From: Streptomyces soli
GTDB taxonomy: Bacteria > Actinomycetota > Actinomycetes > Streptomycetales > Streptomycetaceae
DNA length: 64,000 bases
Assembly: GCF_003999195.1 (NCBI RefSeq)
Contig: NZ_RJVR01000106.1
Span: 1 to 64,000, forward strand
Direction: 5' to 3'
A model generated the notes under the pieces. The model saw only the letters and a list, made by a program, of their open reading frames with translations, made no database searches and was not told the DNA's origin. Shown one piece after another: positions 52,931 to 60,888 of this stretch; positions within the stretch are counted from its first letter, which is position 1, and every line of letters starts with the position of its first letter. The translations under genes were made by a program, and so were the position numbers.

Positions 52931-54292
52931 ATGGACAGGCGTTGGGCCGCACGCCTGGCACTGGTGGCGGGAACGGCGGCGGTTCTGGTCCTGCTGGTGG
53001 TCGCCGGGGTTCGGAGCGTCGCGCTGGTGGGGGTGGGGCTGGCCGGGCTGGCCGCCACGGCGGCCGGCGTGTGGTGGGTGCTCGCACGCCGAGGTGCGGT
53101 CAGGGCACTCGCACTCATGCTGGCGACAGCCGCACCGGTGGCCGTCCTGGTGCTCTACGCGGCCGCCGGGCTGCTGTGGGTGGTGCTCGTCTCGCTGGCC
53201 CTGTGGGCGCTGGCCGTCTTCACCGGCAGAACAGCCCTGGCACTGGACACCGGCCCGGCGCGTATGCCGGAACGCCCGGTCGCTCCTGCAAGACGCGCTT
53301 TCCTGATCATGAACCCGCGCTCGGGTGGCGGGAAGGTCGGCAGGTTCCACCTGGTGGACAAGGCCAGGGCCCTGGGCGCCGAAGTCGTCGTGCTGGACCC
53401 GGCGCATCCGCAGGACGTGGCCGAGTTGGCGAGGCGGGCCGTCGACGACGGCGCTGACCTGCTCGGTGTCGCGGGCGGCGACGGTACGCAGGCCCTGGTC
53501 GCGGGCGTGGCGGCCGAGCGTGACGTTCCGTTCGTCGTCATCAGCGCCGGGACCCGCAACCATTTCGCCATGGACCTCGGCCTCGACCGTGAGGACCCCT
53601 CGGCGTGCCTTCAGGCGCTCACCGACGGCGTCGAGCTGCGCGTCGACCTGGGCTTCATAGGCGAGGGGACACCCCCGGCCGAAAACGGGACGCCCCCGGC
53701 CGAAAACCGGGAGCGCGTCTTCGTCAACAACGCCTCCTTCGGCGCGTACGCGACCGTGGTGCAGAGCCCGGCCTATCGCGACGACAAGGCCCGTACGACC
53801 CTGCAGATGCTGCCGGACCTGCTCACCCGCCACAGCGGCCCACGCCTGAAGGTGCACGCTGCTTCCGTGAGCATCGACGGGCCCCAAGCTGTCCTGGTGA
53901 GCAACAACCCCTACCGGATGGGAGATCCCGCGGGGCTAGGGCTCCGGGATCGGCTGGACTCCGGCGTCCTGGGAGTGCTCGGTGTCAAAGTCGACAACGC
54001 GGTCCAGGCGGCCTCGATGCTTCGCGGCCGGCGTGGGCCCGGGCTGGCCTCGGTCACCGCCCGGGAGGTCGTCGTCGACGCTGACGCACCCGTCATCCCG
54101 GCCGGTGTCGACGGCGAGGCCCTCACCCTGCCCGCCCCCGTACGCTGCCGGATCGAACCGGGCGCCCTGCGCGTACGGCTGCCCCGTCACCGTCCCGGCG
54201 TGCCACGCGGCAAGCCGCCGATGAACTGGCGCAGGGTGCGCAAGCTGGCCCTGACGGTGGGACGGGCCGCGGCGGGGCGTGACACCGGCTGA
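52931..54292 (+). CDS. Diacylglycerol kinase-family lipid kinase with N-terminal membrane region
   Basis: 453 residues. Four membrane helices in the first ~105 residues, then a DAGK catalytic domain: FLIMNPRSGGGKVGRF (nucleotide loop), GVAGGDGTQALVAGVA (GGDGT signature) and SAGTRNHFAMDLGLDREDPS. In residues ~245-260 a seven-residue unit (GTPPAEN) is repeated head to tail, from a 21-bp near-duplication at about 53668-53709. It phosphorylates a lipid at the membrane, such as diacylglycerol or a sphingoid base. ATG after GGGAGGTCTGATCGC. Divergent from the LuxR gene (240-bp gap, no other gene). Confidence 0.9.
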   Translation: MDRRWAARLALVAGTAAVLVLLVVAGVRSVALVGVGLAGLAATAAGVWWVLARRGAVRALALMLATAAPVAVLVLYAAAGLLWVVLVSLALWALAVFTGRTALALDTGPARMPERPVAPARRAFLIMNPRSGGGKVGRFHLVDKARALGAEVVVLDPAHPQDVAELARRAVDDGADLLGVAGGDGTQALVAGVAAERDVPFVVISAGTRNHFAMDLGLDREDPSACLQALTDGVELRVDLGFIGEGTPPAENGTPPAENRERVFVNNASFGAYATVVQSPAYRDDKARTTLQMLPDLLTRHSGPRLKVHAASVSIDGPQAVLVSNNPYRMGDPAGLGLRDRLDSGVLGVLGVKVDNAVQAASMLRGRRGPGLASVTAREVVVDADAPVIPAGVDGEALTLPAPVRCRIEPGALRVRLPRHRPGVPRGKPPMNWRRVRKLALTVGRAAAGRDTG

Positions 54293-54367
54293 CAGCGCCG
54301 GCCATTCCCCCCGGCCGTCGCACGCTGTGACCATGCGAAGCGCGGCCTGCTCGGCGACCCTGAGGGT

Positions 54368-54889
54368 GTGACACACCGCACCCGCGCGCAGGACTCGCGG
54401 CCTCGGCCGTCGACCGGTGCCGCCCGCATCGACTACAGCGGTGCGGTATACGGCTCGCTGCTCGCCGCCTCCGTGGTGGTCGGAGCCGGCACGCTCGGCT
54501 CGTTTCCGCGGTTGGAACTCGTTCTGCTGCTGCTGTGTACGGGGGTGGTGTTCTGGGCCGCGCACGTCTTCTCCCGCATCCTTGGAGCCCGGCTGGTGCA
54601 GCAGGCCGTGAGCCGGGAGGAGGTTCGCCGCGTGTGCGCCGACGAGCGGCCGATCGTCGAGGCGGCCGTCCCACCGGCCGTCGCTGTGGCGATCAGTCCG
54701 CTCCTCGGACTGGGAGTTCAGGGGATGGCATGGCTGGCGCTCGCTGTCGCTCTGGCCGGGCAGGTCGGCTGGGCGACTCTGGCCGCTGTTCGCGCCGGCG
54801 CCTCACGTCGTCTGATCCTGGTCGCGGGTGCGGTCAACCTTCTCCTCGGGTTGGTCATCGTGGTCTTCAAGGCCGCACTCCAGCACTGA
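54368..54889 (+). CDS. Integral membrane protein (173 aa)
   Basis: GTG start, four or five membrane helices (SLLAASVVVGAGTLGSF, LVLLLLCTGVVFWAAHVF and a C-terminal LLLGLVIVVFKAALQH). No family motif recognised. Follows the lipid kinase by 75 bp in the same direction and converges with the HdeD-like gene. Function unknown. Confidence 0.7.
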   Translation: MTHRTRAQDSRPRPSTGAARIDYSGAVYGSLLAASVVVGAGTLGSFPRLELVLLLLCTGVVFWAAHVFSRILGARLVQQAVSREEVRRVCADERPIVEAAVPPAVAVAISPLLGLGVQGMAWLALAVALAGQVGWATLAAVRAGASRRLILVAGAVNLLLGLVIVVFKAALQH

Positions 54890-54915
54890 CGCGACCGCAT
54901 GGCTTGCCGCCGCGA

Positions 54916-55527
54916 TCAACGCTGGTCGGCGGCGGTGTTCCGGCGGGTCGCCGCGCGCAGGGCGATCGCCACTGCCAACTCGACGACGCCGAGCAGGACG
55001 AGCCACAGACCCACTAGCCGTGCCAGTGCCACCGCCGACTCCACGGGATAGCCGAGTACCACGACTCCGGCCACGATGGCGAGCGCGCCGGCGGCGAAGG
55101 CCAGACCCCGGTGGGTGAGGTCACGGTCGGCGATCGCGGCGAATGCGGTCAGCAGGCCCGACAGCAGCCAGCAGACACCGACGATCAAGGACAGAGCGGC
55201 GATCGTCTGCAGGGGGTGCCGCAGAGACAGCACCCCCGCCAGGACCAACACGACCGCGACGAGCACTGCGGTCACCCTGCCGCCGCGATCACCGTCCCGG
55301 GAGAAGGCCGTCACAAAACGGAACCCTGCCGCCACCAGCAGCTGCAGCCCGACGATGACTGCCAGCACGTGCAGCGTCTCGTCGGGCCAGGCCAGCACCA
55401 CAATGCCCGGTAGCAAAGTCGCGAGGGCCATGCCGAGTGTCCAGAGCCATGAGCCGCCGATACCGGCGAGGATCTCCTGGGGATCAGCGGGCTCGTGCTC
55501 CGGTGCGGGAACGGGTCTTTCGGCCAT
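54916..55527 (-). CDS. HdeD-family (DUF308) membrane protein
   Basis: 203 residues with six membrane helices arranged as three similar pairs, e.g. MALATLLPGIVVLAWPDETL and VAVVLVLAGVLSLRHPLQTI; the 'hairpin plus short amphipathic P-x-x-T' repeats are typical of HdeD/DUF308. ATG 55527 follows GGAGGTGCC. In enterobacteria HdeD is linked to acid resistance; here only envelope stress is inferred. Divergent from the DHA2 transporter. Confidence 0.8.
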   Translation of the reverse strand: MAERPVPAPEHEPADPQEILAGIGGSWLWTLGMALATLLPGIVVLAWPDETLHVLAVIVGLQLLVAAGFRFVTAFSRDGDRGGRVTAVLVAVVLVLAGVLSLRHPLQTIAALSLIVGVCWLLSGLLTAFAAIADRDLTHRGLAFAAGALAIVAGVVVLGYPVESAVALARLVGLWLVLLGVVELAVAIALRAATRRNTAADQR

Positions 55528-55763
55528 GGCACCTCCTTCGAAACGGGCGGGCACCGGGCGCGCGGACACGAGCGCCACGCAGCCTGCCGCGCGGCGGCGG
55601 TCCTGTTCGGTAGACCGGTCGGCGCGAGAGGCACCCCCGTACGGGTGACTCGACACCACCAAACACACCGAATGCCCTATATGGGGCCAAATATATGCTC
55701 CGGTGGATCCTGATGCCGCTCCCGGCCGTGAGGCTGCGGCGGAACATGAGGAGGTGCGACGCC

Positions 55764-57365
55764 GTGAGGCGCTGGCGGGTTCTGATCATCCTCGGGACGG
55801 CCCAGTTCCTGATGGTGCTGGACACCTCGGTAATGAACGTCTCGATCAGCCAGCTGGTCAAGGACTTCCACACCGAGGTCACCGCGATCCAGGCCGTCAT
55901 CACCCTCTACACCCTGGTCATGGCCGCCTTCATGATCACAGGCGGCAAACTCGGCGACATGCTGGGACGCCGCCGCGCCTTTGTCATCGGCCTGGTCGTG
56001 TACGGCGTGGGGTCCGCGCTCACCGCGTCGGCTCCGGTCCTGTGGGTGCTCACACTCGGCTGGTCGGTCATCGAGGGGCTCGGCGCGTCACTGGTCCTGC
56101 CCGCCCTGGCCGCGCTCGTGGCCTCGACCTACAGCGGCCGGGACCGGGCCGTTACGGGGTCATCGGGGGGCTGTCAGGGGCGGGCATCGCGGTCGGGCCA
56201 CTGGTCGGCGGATGGGTGACGACGTACCTGACCTGGCGGCTGGTCTTCGCCGCCGAGGTCGTCGTGGTGGTGGCCATCCTCTGCTGCGTCCGGTGGGTCG
56301 AGGAGCACCCGCGAACGGGGCCGCGGATCCGGCTCGACAGCGTCGGCGCCGTACTGTCCGCACTCGGCCTGGCCCTCGTGGTCCTCGGCGTGCTGCAAAG
56401 CAGCTCCTGGGGATGGCTACGGCCCCGCAACTCCCCGGTCACCGTCTTCGGGTTCTCCCTCACCGTGTTCGTCATCGCCGCGGGAGCCGTCGTCCTCCAT
56501 CTGCTCCGGGCGTGGGAGAGACGATAGGAAGCCCGGGGACGCGATCCCCTGGTGCGGTTCTCGCTGTTCGCGATCCCCCCGCTGCGCGCAGGCCTGACCA
56601 TGCTGCTCAGCCAGAATCTCATCCTGCTCGGCCTGTTCTTCACCATCCCCCTCTACCTGCAGGTCGTACAAGGGCTTGAACGCGTTCGAGACCGGCCTGC
56701 GGCTGCTGCCGGTCTCGGTCACCATGCTGGTGTCCGCCATATGCGGTCCGCTCCTCGGAAGGATCGCCGGCCCTCGGACGGTGGTGCGGGCCGGGCTGCT
56801 GGTGCTGTTCGTCGCCATCCTGTGGCTGCTCGCCACGATCGAGCCCCGCCTCGACAATCTGTCGTTCGCGCTGGCAATGGCCGTACTGGGACTCGGCATG
56901 GGACTGCTCGCCTCGCAACTGGGAAACGTAGCCCAGTCCAGCGTCGGGGAGTCGGACCGCAGCGAAGTGGGCGGCCTGCAGTACACCGCCCAGAACCTCG
57001 GCTCCTCCCTGGGCACCGCGCTCATCGGCTCCATCCTCATCGGGGCCCTGGTGCACGCATTCACGACCCGGATCGAGGACAACCCCAAGATCTCGGACGC
57101 GGTGCACCAACAGGTCGGTACCACCATCGAGGCCGGGGTCAGCTTCGTCAGCACCGACCAGGTACGGGCCGCCACCGAGGCCGCCGCGCTGCCGCCGTCC
57201 GAAGCCGAGGCGGTCGTGGACGCCTACGCCGACGCACAACTCGCCGCCCTCAAAGCCGCCATCCTGGCCACCGCCGGCATCACCCTCGCCAGCTTCGCGT
57301 TCACCCGCCACTTGCCCACGCAACGGCTGCCCAAGCAGCCGGACACCGCGGCAACGGCAGCCTGA
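55764..57365 (+). pseudogene. DHA2-type MFS exporter with two frameshifts and an internal stop
   Basis: About 14 membrane helices in total. Motif A is present as ITGGKLGDMLGRRRAFVIGL; TAQFLMVLDTSVMNVSISQL and LGAS--LP match the drug:H+ antiporter DHA2 group. Three lesions: a frame change near 56151 before YGVIGGLSGAG, an in-frame TAG at 56525-56527 after WERR, and a frame change near 56675 between VVQG and LNAFETG. All parts between are well preserved. GTG 55764 follows GAGGAGGTGCGACGCC. It probably encoded a multidrug or metabolite exporter and is now inactive unless the lesions are sequence errors. Confidence 0.8.
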
Positions 57366-57690
57366 CCCGCCGACCAGCGAAGCCTCCTCGCCAGGCTGCC
57401 GCAGCAGCCTGGTTGGGCGAGTTTGCGGCCCGCCAGGTCTGCGAGCCCGTCGGCGCGGTGGCCGCGCAGCAGCATCGCGTTGGCCATGACGACTGTGGGC
57501 AGCTGGGCGGAGGCCTACTCTGAGGTGCGCCCTCGGCTCGGCCGGGTGAGGATCGGGGGACGCGCGGTCTCCCGCCCGCGCTGCGGCCGTCTACCGGTGC
57601 CGTGATCGCTCGAACCAGGCGGTCGGCTTGCGGGGCTGTGAAGCAGCGGCCCGGCTGCGCGGTCGTCGGCGGCCAGTCGCTGCTGGAGTG
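57366..57690. other. Gap, no gene recognised
   Basis: About 325 bp; a minus-strand fragment (ANAMLLRGHRADGLADLAGR) is open but short and not assignable. Confidence 0.35.
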
Positions 57691-58920
57691 ATGATGGCGT
57701 CCCGGATCAGCCAGACCCCCCTCCAACGCAGGCGCCGCCTGCGCGCCGGGCGTACACAGCTGCTGTTCACCCTTGTGGGCCTGGGTCTGGGCCTGGCCGT
57801 GCCGCGTGTTACGGGCGGCCCGACAGCGCCGGCGCGTCAGGTGACCGACATGTTGCTGGGGCTGGGCTTCGGTGTGCTCGGTGCGACGGCTGTCATCTTC
57901 TCGCTCCTGTTCCTGGTGGTGCAGTGGGCGCACACCACGTTCACGCCGCGCCTCACACTGTTCCGAGAGGCGCCGATCGTATGGCGGACCTTCGCCTTCG
58001 CGATCAGCCTGGCGGCCTTCTGCATCACGGCGGCCCTCGCCATCGGCTCCCGCACCGATGTGTCGGTCGCTGTGCCCGTCGTCGCCGGAGTTCTGCTGCT
58101 CGTCATGCTGGCGCTGCTGCGGACGCTGCAACTGCGGGCCTTCGCCGCCATCCAGCTCGCGCCGGTCCTCCACTCGATCACGGAGCGCGGCCGCATCATC
58201 CTCGATGCCCTGTACCCCCACGACGGCGCCTCGGCCCCGGCAACGTCCGGGCCACTGCCCCCGCTGTACTCGACGCTCACGTGGCCCAGGCCTCTGACGG
58301 TGCTGCAGCAGGTCGACACCGTCCGGCTGCTCGCTGCCGCGCAGGCGGCGAACGCGGTCGTCGTTCTGCACAGCCTGCCGGGCGACACCCTGCCGCACGG
58401 CGCCACCATCGCCGACGTGCACGGCGCGCAGCTTCCGGCCTCCGCCGTGCTGGACGCCCTGGTCACCGGCACCGAGCGGACCTTCGAACAGGACCCGCAG
58501 CTCGCCTTCCGACTGCTGGCCGACATCGCCCTGCGGGCACTGTCCGCGGCGGTGAACGACCCCGCCACCGCCGTTCAGTGCCTGGACTGCCTGGAAGACC
58601 TGCTCGGCGGGCCCGCCGCGGCCCAGAGTGGCCGCCCCCTGCAGGTCACCGGCCCCGACGGCGCGGTACGCGTCGTGGTCGAGCTGCCCGGCTGGGAGGA
58701 CTTCCTGCGCACCTCCCTCGACGATGTCATCGCGGCCGCCGTGAACTCCCCGATGGTCCTCCTGCGCCTGCGGACCCTGCTGATGCGGCTTCGGGCCGAG
58801 AGCCACCCTGACCGCGACGAGCTGCTGATCCGTCGGCTGGCCTGGGTGGAGGGGGAGCTGGGCGGGCGCTTCCCCCTGCTGTTGCGGGAAGCGGCCGGGG
58901 CCTCACCCGACGGCGGATGA
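57691..58920 (+). CDS. DUF2254-like membrane protein
   Basis: About 409 residues. Four membrane helices in the first ~160 residues (GLGLGLAVPRV, LGFGVLGATAVIFSLLFLVV, FAISLAAFCITAALAI, VAGVLLLVMLALL), then a soluble domain with DIALRALSAAVNDPATAVQC, the conserved segment of DUF2254 proteins. Several start codons (GTG 57688, ATG 57691, ATG 57694) follow CTGGAG; the exact one is uncertain. Role unknown. Its stop overlaps a 57-codon frame (58917). Confidence 0.8.
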   Translation: MMASRISQTPLQRRRRLRAGRTQLLFTLVGLGLGLAVPRVTGGPTAPARQVTDMLLGLGFGVLGATAVIFSLLFLVVQWAHTTFTPRLTLFREAPIVWRTFAFAISLAAFCITAALAIGSRTDVSVAVPVVAGVLLLVMLALLRTLQLRAFAAIQLAPVLHSITERGRIILDALYPHDGASAPATSGPLPPLYSTLTWPRPLTVLQQVDTVRLLAAAQAANAVVVLHSLPGDTLPHGATIADVHGAQLPASAVLDALVTGTERTFEQDPQLAFRLLADIALRALSAAVNDPATAVQCLDCLEDLLGGPAAAQSGRPLQVTGPDGAVRVVVELPGWEDFLRTSLDDVIAAAVNSPMVLLRLRTLLMRLRAESHPDRDELLIRRLAWVEGELGGRFPLLLREAAGASPDGG

Positions 58921-59090
58921 CCCGCGGAGCCGCCCGGATCTGGCTGTTCACCACTTCCGGGAGCCGCGACACGGAGTACAGCCTCAAGGGCCGGGAGGTC
59001 GCGGACAAGTGCCGCTCCGTCTACAACAACCTCGTGTGGGGCTCGAAAAGGATTCTGTCCGGGACCGTCTACGTCGAAGAGGCTTCCTGA
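58917..59090 (+). CDS. Small 57-aa reading frame overlapping DUF2254
   Basis: ATG overlaps the DUF2254 stop as ATGA, and codon use is strongly Streptomyces-like, so it may be translated by coupling. Sequence: basic/aromatic, with RIWLFTTSGSRDTEYSLKG and CRSVYNNLVWGSKRI. No signal or membrane segment. I do not recognise it; it may be the remaining piece of a larger gene cut near attachment copy 5. Confidence 0.4.
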   Translation: MTRGAARIWLFTTSGSRDTEYSLKGREVADKCRSVYNNLVWGSKRILSGTVYVEEAS

Positions 59091-59175
59091 GAGGCCATTT
59101 TCTAGGAGTCGACGACCACTCGCAGGAGGATCTGTTGGAGACCAACAACCCTGATGAGTTGGCCTCCTGACGGTC

Positions 59176-59196
59176 CCGGTAGCCAGCCGGTGGCCG
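59176..59196 (+). repeat. Left-arm direct repeats CCGGTAGCCA/CCGGTGGCCG at copy 5
   Basis: Units at 59176-59185 and 59187-59196, then gacgcctttggac. Same GGTGGCC family as the other end of element D. Confidence 0.55.
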
Positions 59197-59314
59197 GACG
59201 CCTTTGGACGACGCAATACGAGGCAGTACAGGTCAACCAGTCGCATGTGCTCTGATCAGGCAGAACATCACTCGGCAGCACGACCCGGCACCACGCAACA
59301 CGAACGCTCACGGT

Positions 59315-59359
59315 CTCGTAATGCGTAGGTCTCGGGTTCGAATCCCGAAGGCGGCTCCA
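59315..59359 (+). repeat. tRNA-Thr(CGT) 3' half, copy 5
   Basis: Same 45 bases, preceded by tcacggt. Confidence 0.85.
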
Positions 59360-59364
59360 TGGTG

Positions 59365-59396
59365 AGCCCAGGTCAAGCCTTTGACCTGGGGCTTTC
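59365..59396 (+). terminator. tRNA-type terminator, copy 5
   Basis: AGCCCAGGTC pairs with GACCTGGGGCT with one bulge, then TTTC. Confidence 0.6.
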
Positions 59397-59450
59397 TTCT
59401 TTTGGGTGACCTTGAAATTCGGGTAAATCAAGCACCTGCGGTCTGTGCAT

Positions 59451-59465
59451 CGTAATGCGTAGGTC
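59451..59465 (+). repeat. Second core CGTAATGCGTAGGTC, copy 5
   Basis: Exact 15-base copy of the tRNA core about 135 bp downstream, with a degenerate left arm (ggtctgtgcat). Confidence 0.65.
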
Positions 59466-59561
59466 GGAGGTACCGTTTCCGTGACGGGACCCAGGTGCTG
59501 AGCCCCCTGAACTGGGGTTTTACGTGTTCCGACTGCTGATGCTGGCTCACGTGAACGGTCT

Positions 59562-59582
59562 CCGGTGGACGGGCGGTGGACA
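59562..59582 (+). repeat. Right-arm repeats CCGGTGGAC/GCGGTGGACA at copy 5
   Basis: Units at 59562-59570 and 59573-59582, followed by GCCGTGCAGCGGTGGTGCAGG. The rest of 59583-59899 holds no gene. Confidence 0.55.
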
Positions 59583-59816
59583 GCCGTGCAGCGGTGGTGC
59601 AGGTAGCGGCCAAGCACCTCGCGATGGGAGCTGTCTTCCTGGCCTTGGCGACAGCGGGCCCGCTGTCTGCCGGCGTAGGTGGCTTCGGCGGTGCTTTCAC
59701 AGTTGCCTACCGCACTCGGAACGGTGCACACCGCCACCGTCGAGCAGCGGATCTGCCGTGATTGACAACTGTCGCTGCTTTCATGACGCACGTCACCAGA
59801 TCCCGAGCGGCCACTC

Positions 59817-59860
59817 CTGCCGGGCATGGCCTCAGCCATACGGTCAGGCATGCCCGGCAG
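59817..59860. promoter_or_regulatory. Inverted repeat upstream of the ABC exporter
   Basis: CTGCCGGGCATG and CATGCCCGGCAG are perfect 12-bp arms around a 20-base loop, 62 bp before the ATPase start and 39 bp before the candidate leader cistron. Could be an attenuator hairpin or an operator. Confidence 0.5.
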
Positions 59861-59899
59861 CTCAGAGGCCGGCAAGTGAAGCAGGCAAGGAGGAGCAAC

Positions 59900-59926
59900 G
59901 TGAGGGAACTGGAGCGACCACGATGA
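59900..59926 (+). CDS. Candidate 8-codon leader cistron
   Basis: GTG AGG GAA CTG GAG CGA CCA CGA TGA, preceded by AAGGAGGAGCAAC, a stronger ribosome site than that of the ATPase itself. Its TGA overlaps the ATPase ATG as ATGA. The peptide would be MRELERPR. A short Arg/Pro-ending peptide with a hairpin upstream is the layout of translationally attenuated exporter genes. It could equally be chance. Confidence 0.35.
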   Translation: MRELERPR

Positions 59927-60888
59927 CGGCGGTTGTTGTGGAAGGTCTGCAGAAGACCTATGGAAGCCACGAGGTGTTGCGCGGAATCGACTTCACTGTG
60001 ACGGAGGGTGAGATCTTCGCCCTGCTGGGACCCAATGGCGCGGGCAAGACGACGACGCTGGAGATCCTCGAGGGTTTCCGCGGCCGGGACAAGGGCCGGG
60101 TAAAGGTGCTCGGCCTGGACCCCGGGCTGCCCGGCGACAGCCGTCGTCTGCGCGAACGGGTGGGTCTGGTCCTGCAGGACATAGCGGTGGAGCCGTATCT
60201 GTCCGTGCGCGAGACGATCGCACGCAACGCGGGCTATTACCGGGCTCCCCGTGACGTCGACGAGGTCATCGAGCTCGTCGGTCTGCGCGAGAAGCGGGCC
60301 GCCAAGGTCAAGGACCTGTCCGGTGGGCAGAAGCGCCGTCTGGACCTGGCAATGGGGGTTGTCGGAGATCCTCGTCTGCTGTTTCTCGACGAGCCCACCA
60401 CGGGCTTCGATCCCAGTGCCAGGCGGAGTGCCTGGGAGGTGGTGCAGGACCTGAGGGCTTCCGGCACCACCATCGTGCTGACGACGCACTATATGGACGA
60501 AGTGCAGGCGCTCGCCGACTCCGTGGCTGTCATCGCGGACGGACGAATCGTCGAGTCGGGCACACCGGCCACGCTCGGCGGGAGAGACAGCGCGTTCGCC
60601 AGGATTCGCTTCGAGCTGCCGCCGGGGACGAAGGTGTCGGATCTGCCGGTGCGGGCGAGTACGGCCACTGAGGGTGCCCTGGTCACCATCGAGGTGGAGG
60701 AGCCGACAGCGGTGTTGCACTCCCTCACAGACTGGGCCCTGCGCCGTGGCACGACGCTCCAGCGACTGACCGTCGAGCGGCCCTCCCTCGAGGACGTCTA
60801 CCTCGAGATCACCCGTTCCTTCGAACGTGAGCCGTCCCAGCAGTCCGTCGCCACACGAGGGCATCGCCCCAATCGGAGCCATTCATGA
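59923..60888 (+). CDS. ABC exporter ATP-binding protein
   Basis: 321 residues. Walker A FALLGPNGAGKTTTLEILEG, Q-loop VLQDIAVEPYLSVRE, signature DLSGGQKRRLDLAMG, Walker B LLFLDEPTTGFDPSAR and the His switch VLTTHYMDE. The C-terminal ~100 residues are the extension found in drug-export ATPases (DrrA type). ATG 59923 has GGAG 8 bases upstream and overlaps the candidate leader. It powers the permease at 60885. Substrate unknown; an antibiotic or metabolite is likely from the family. Confidence 0.92.
   Translation: MTAVVVEGLQKTYGSHEVLRGIDFTVTEGEIFALLGPNGAGKTTTLEILEGFRGRDKGRVKVLGLDPGLPGDSRRLRERVGLVLQDIAVEPYLSVRETIARNAGYYRAPRDVDEVIELVGLREKRAAKVKDLSGGQKRRLDLAMGVVGDPRLLFLDEPTTGFDPSARRSAWEVVQDLRASGTTIVLTTHYMDEVQALADSVAVIADGRIVESGTPATLGGRDSAFARIRFELPPGTKVSDLPVRASTATEGALVTIEVEEPTAVLHSLTDWALRRGTTLQRLTVERPSLEDVYLEITRSFEREPSQQSVATRGHRPNRSHS

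Larger units (their letters stand above)
35456..59314. mobile_element. Element D: unit between tRNA-Thr repeats 4 and 5
   Basis: CCGGTGGCC-type arms at both ends (35704-35721 and 59176-59196). At 23.9 kb it is the largest unit, carrying a DyP-peroxidase operon and a stress/envelope gene region. No integrase or transfer genes were found. Confidence 0.55.

Noticed and set aside
52691-53887. N-terminal extension of the LuxR/MalT regulator by almost 400 residues
   Set aside because: The extension is antisense to the lipid kinase and has no domain; a strong ribosome site sits at ATG 52690.
4303-59359. CRISPR array
   Set aside because: The repeats are kilobases apart with genes between, and no cas genes are present.
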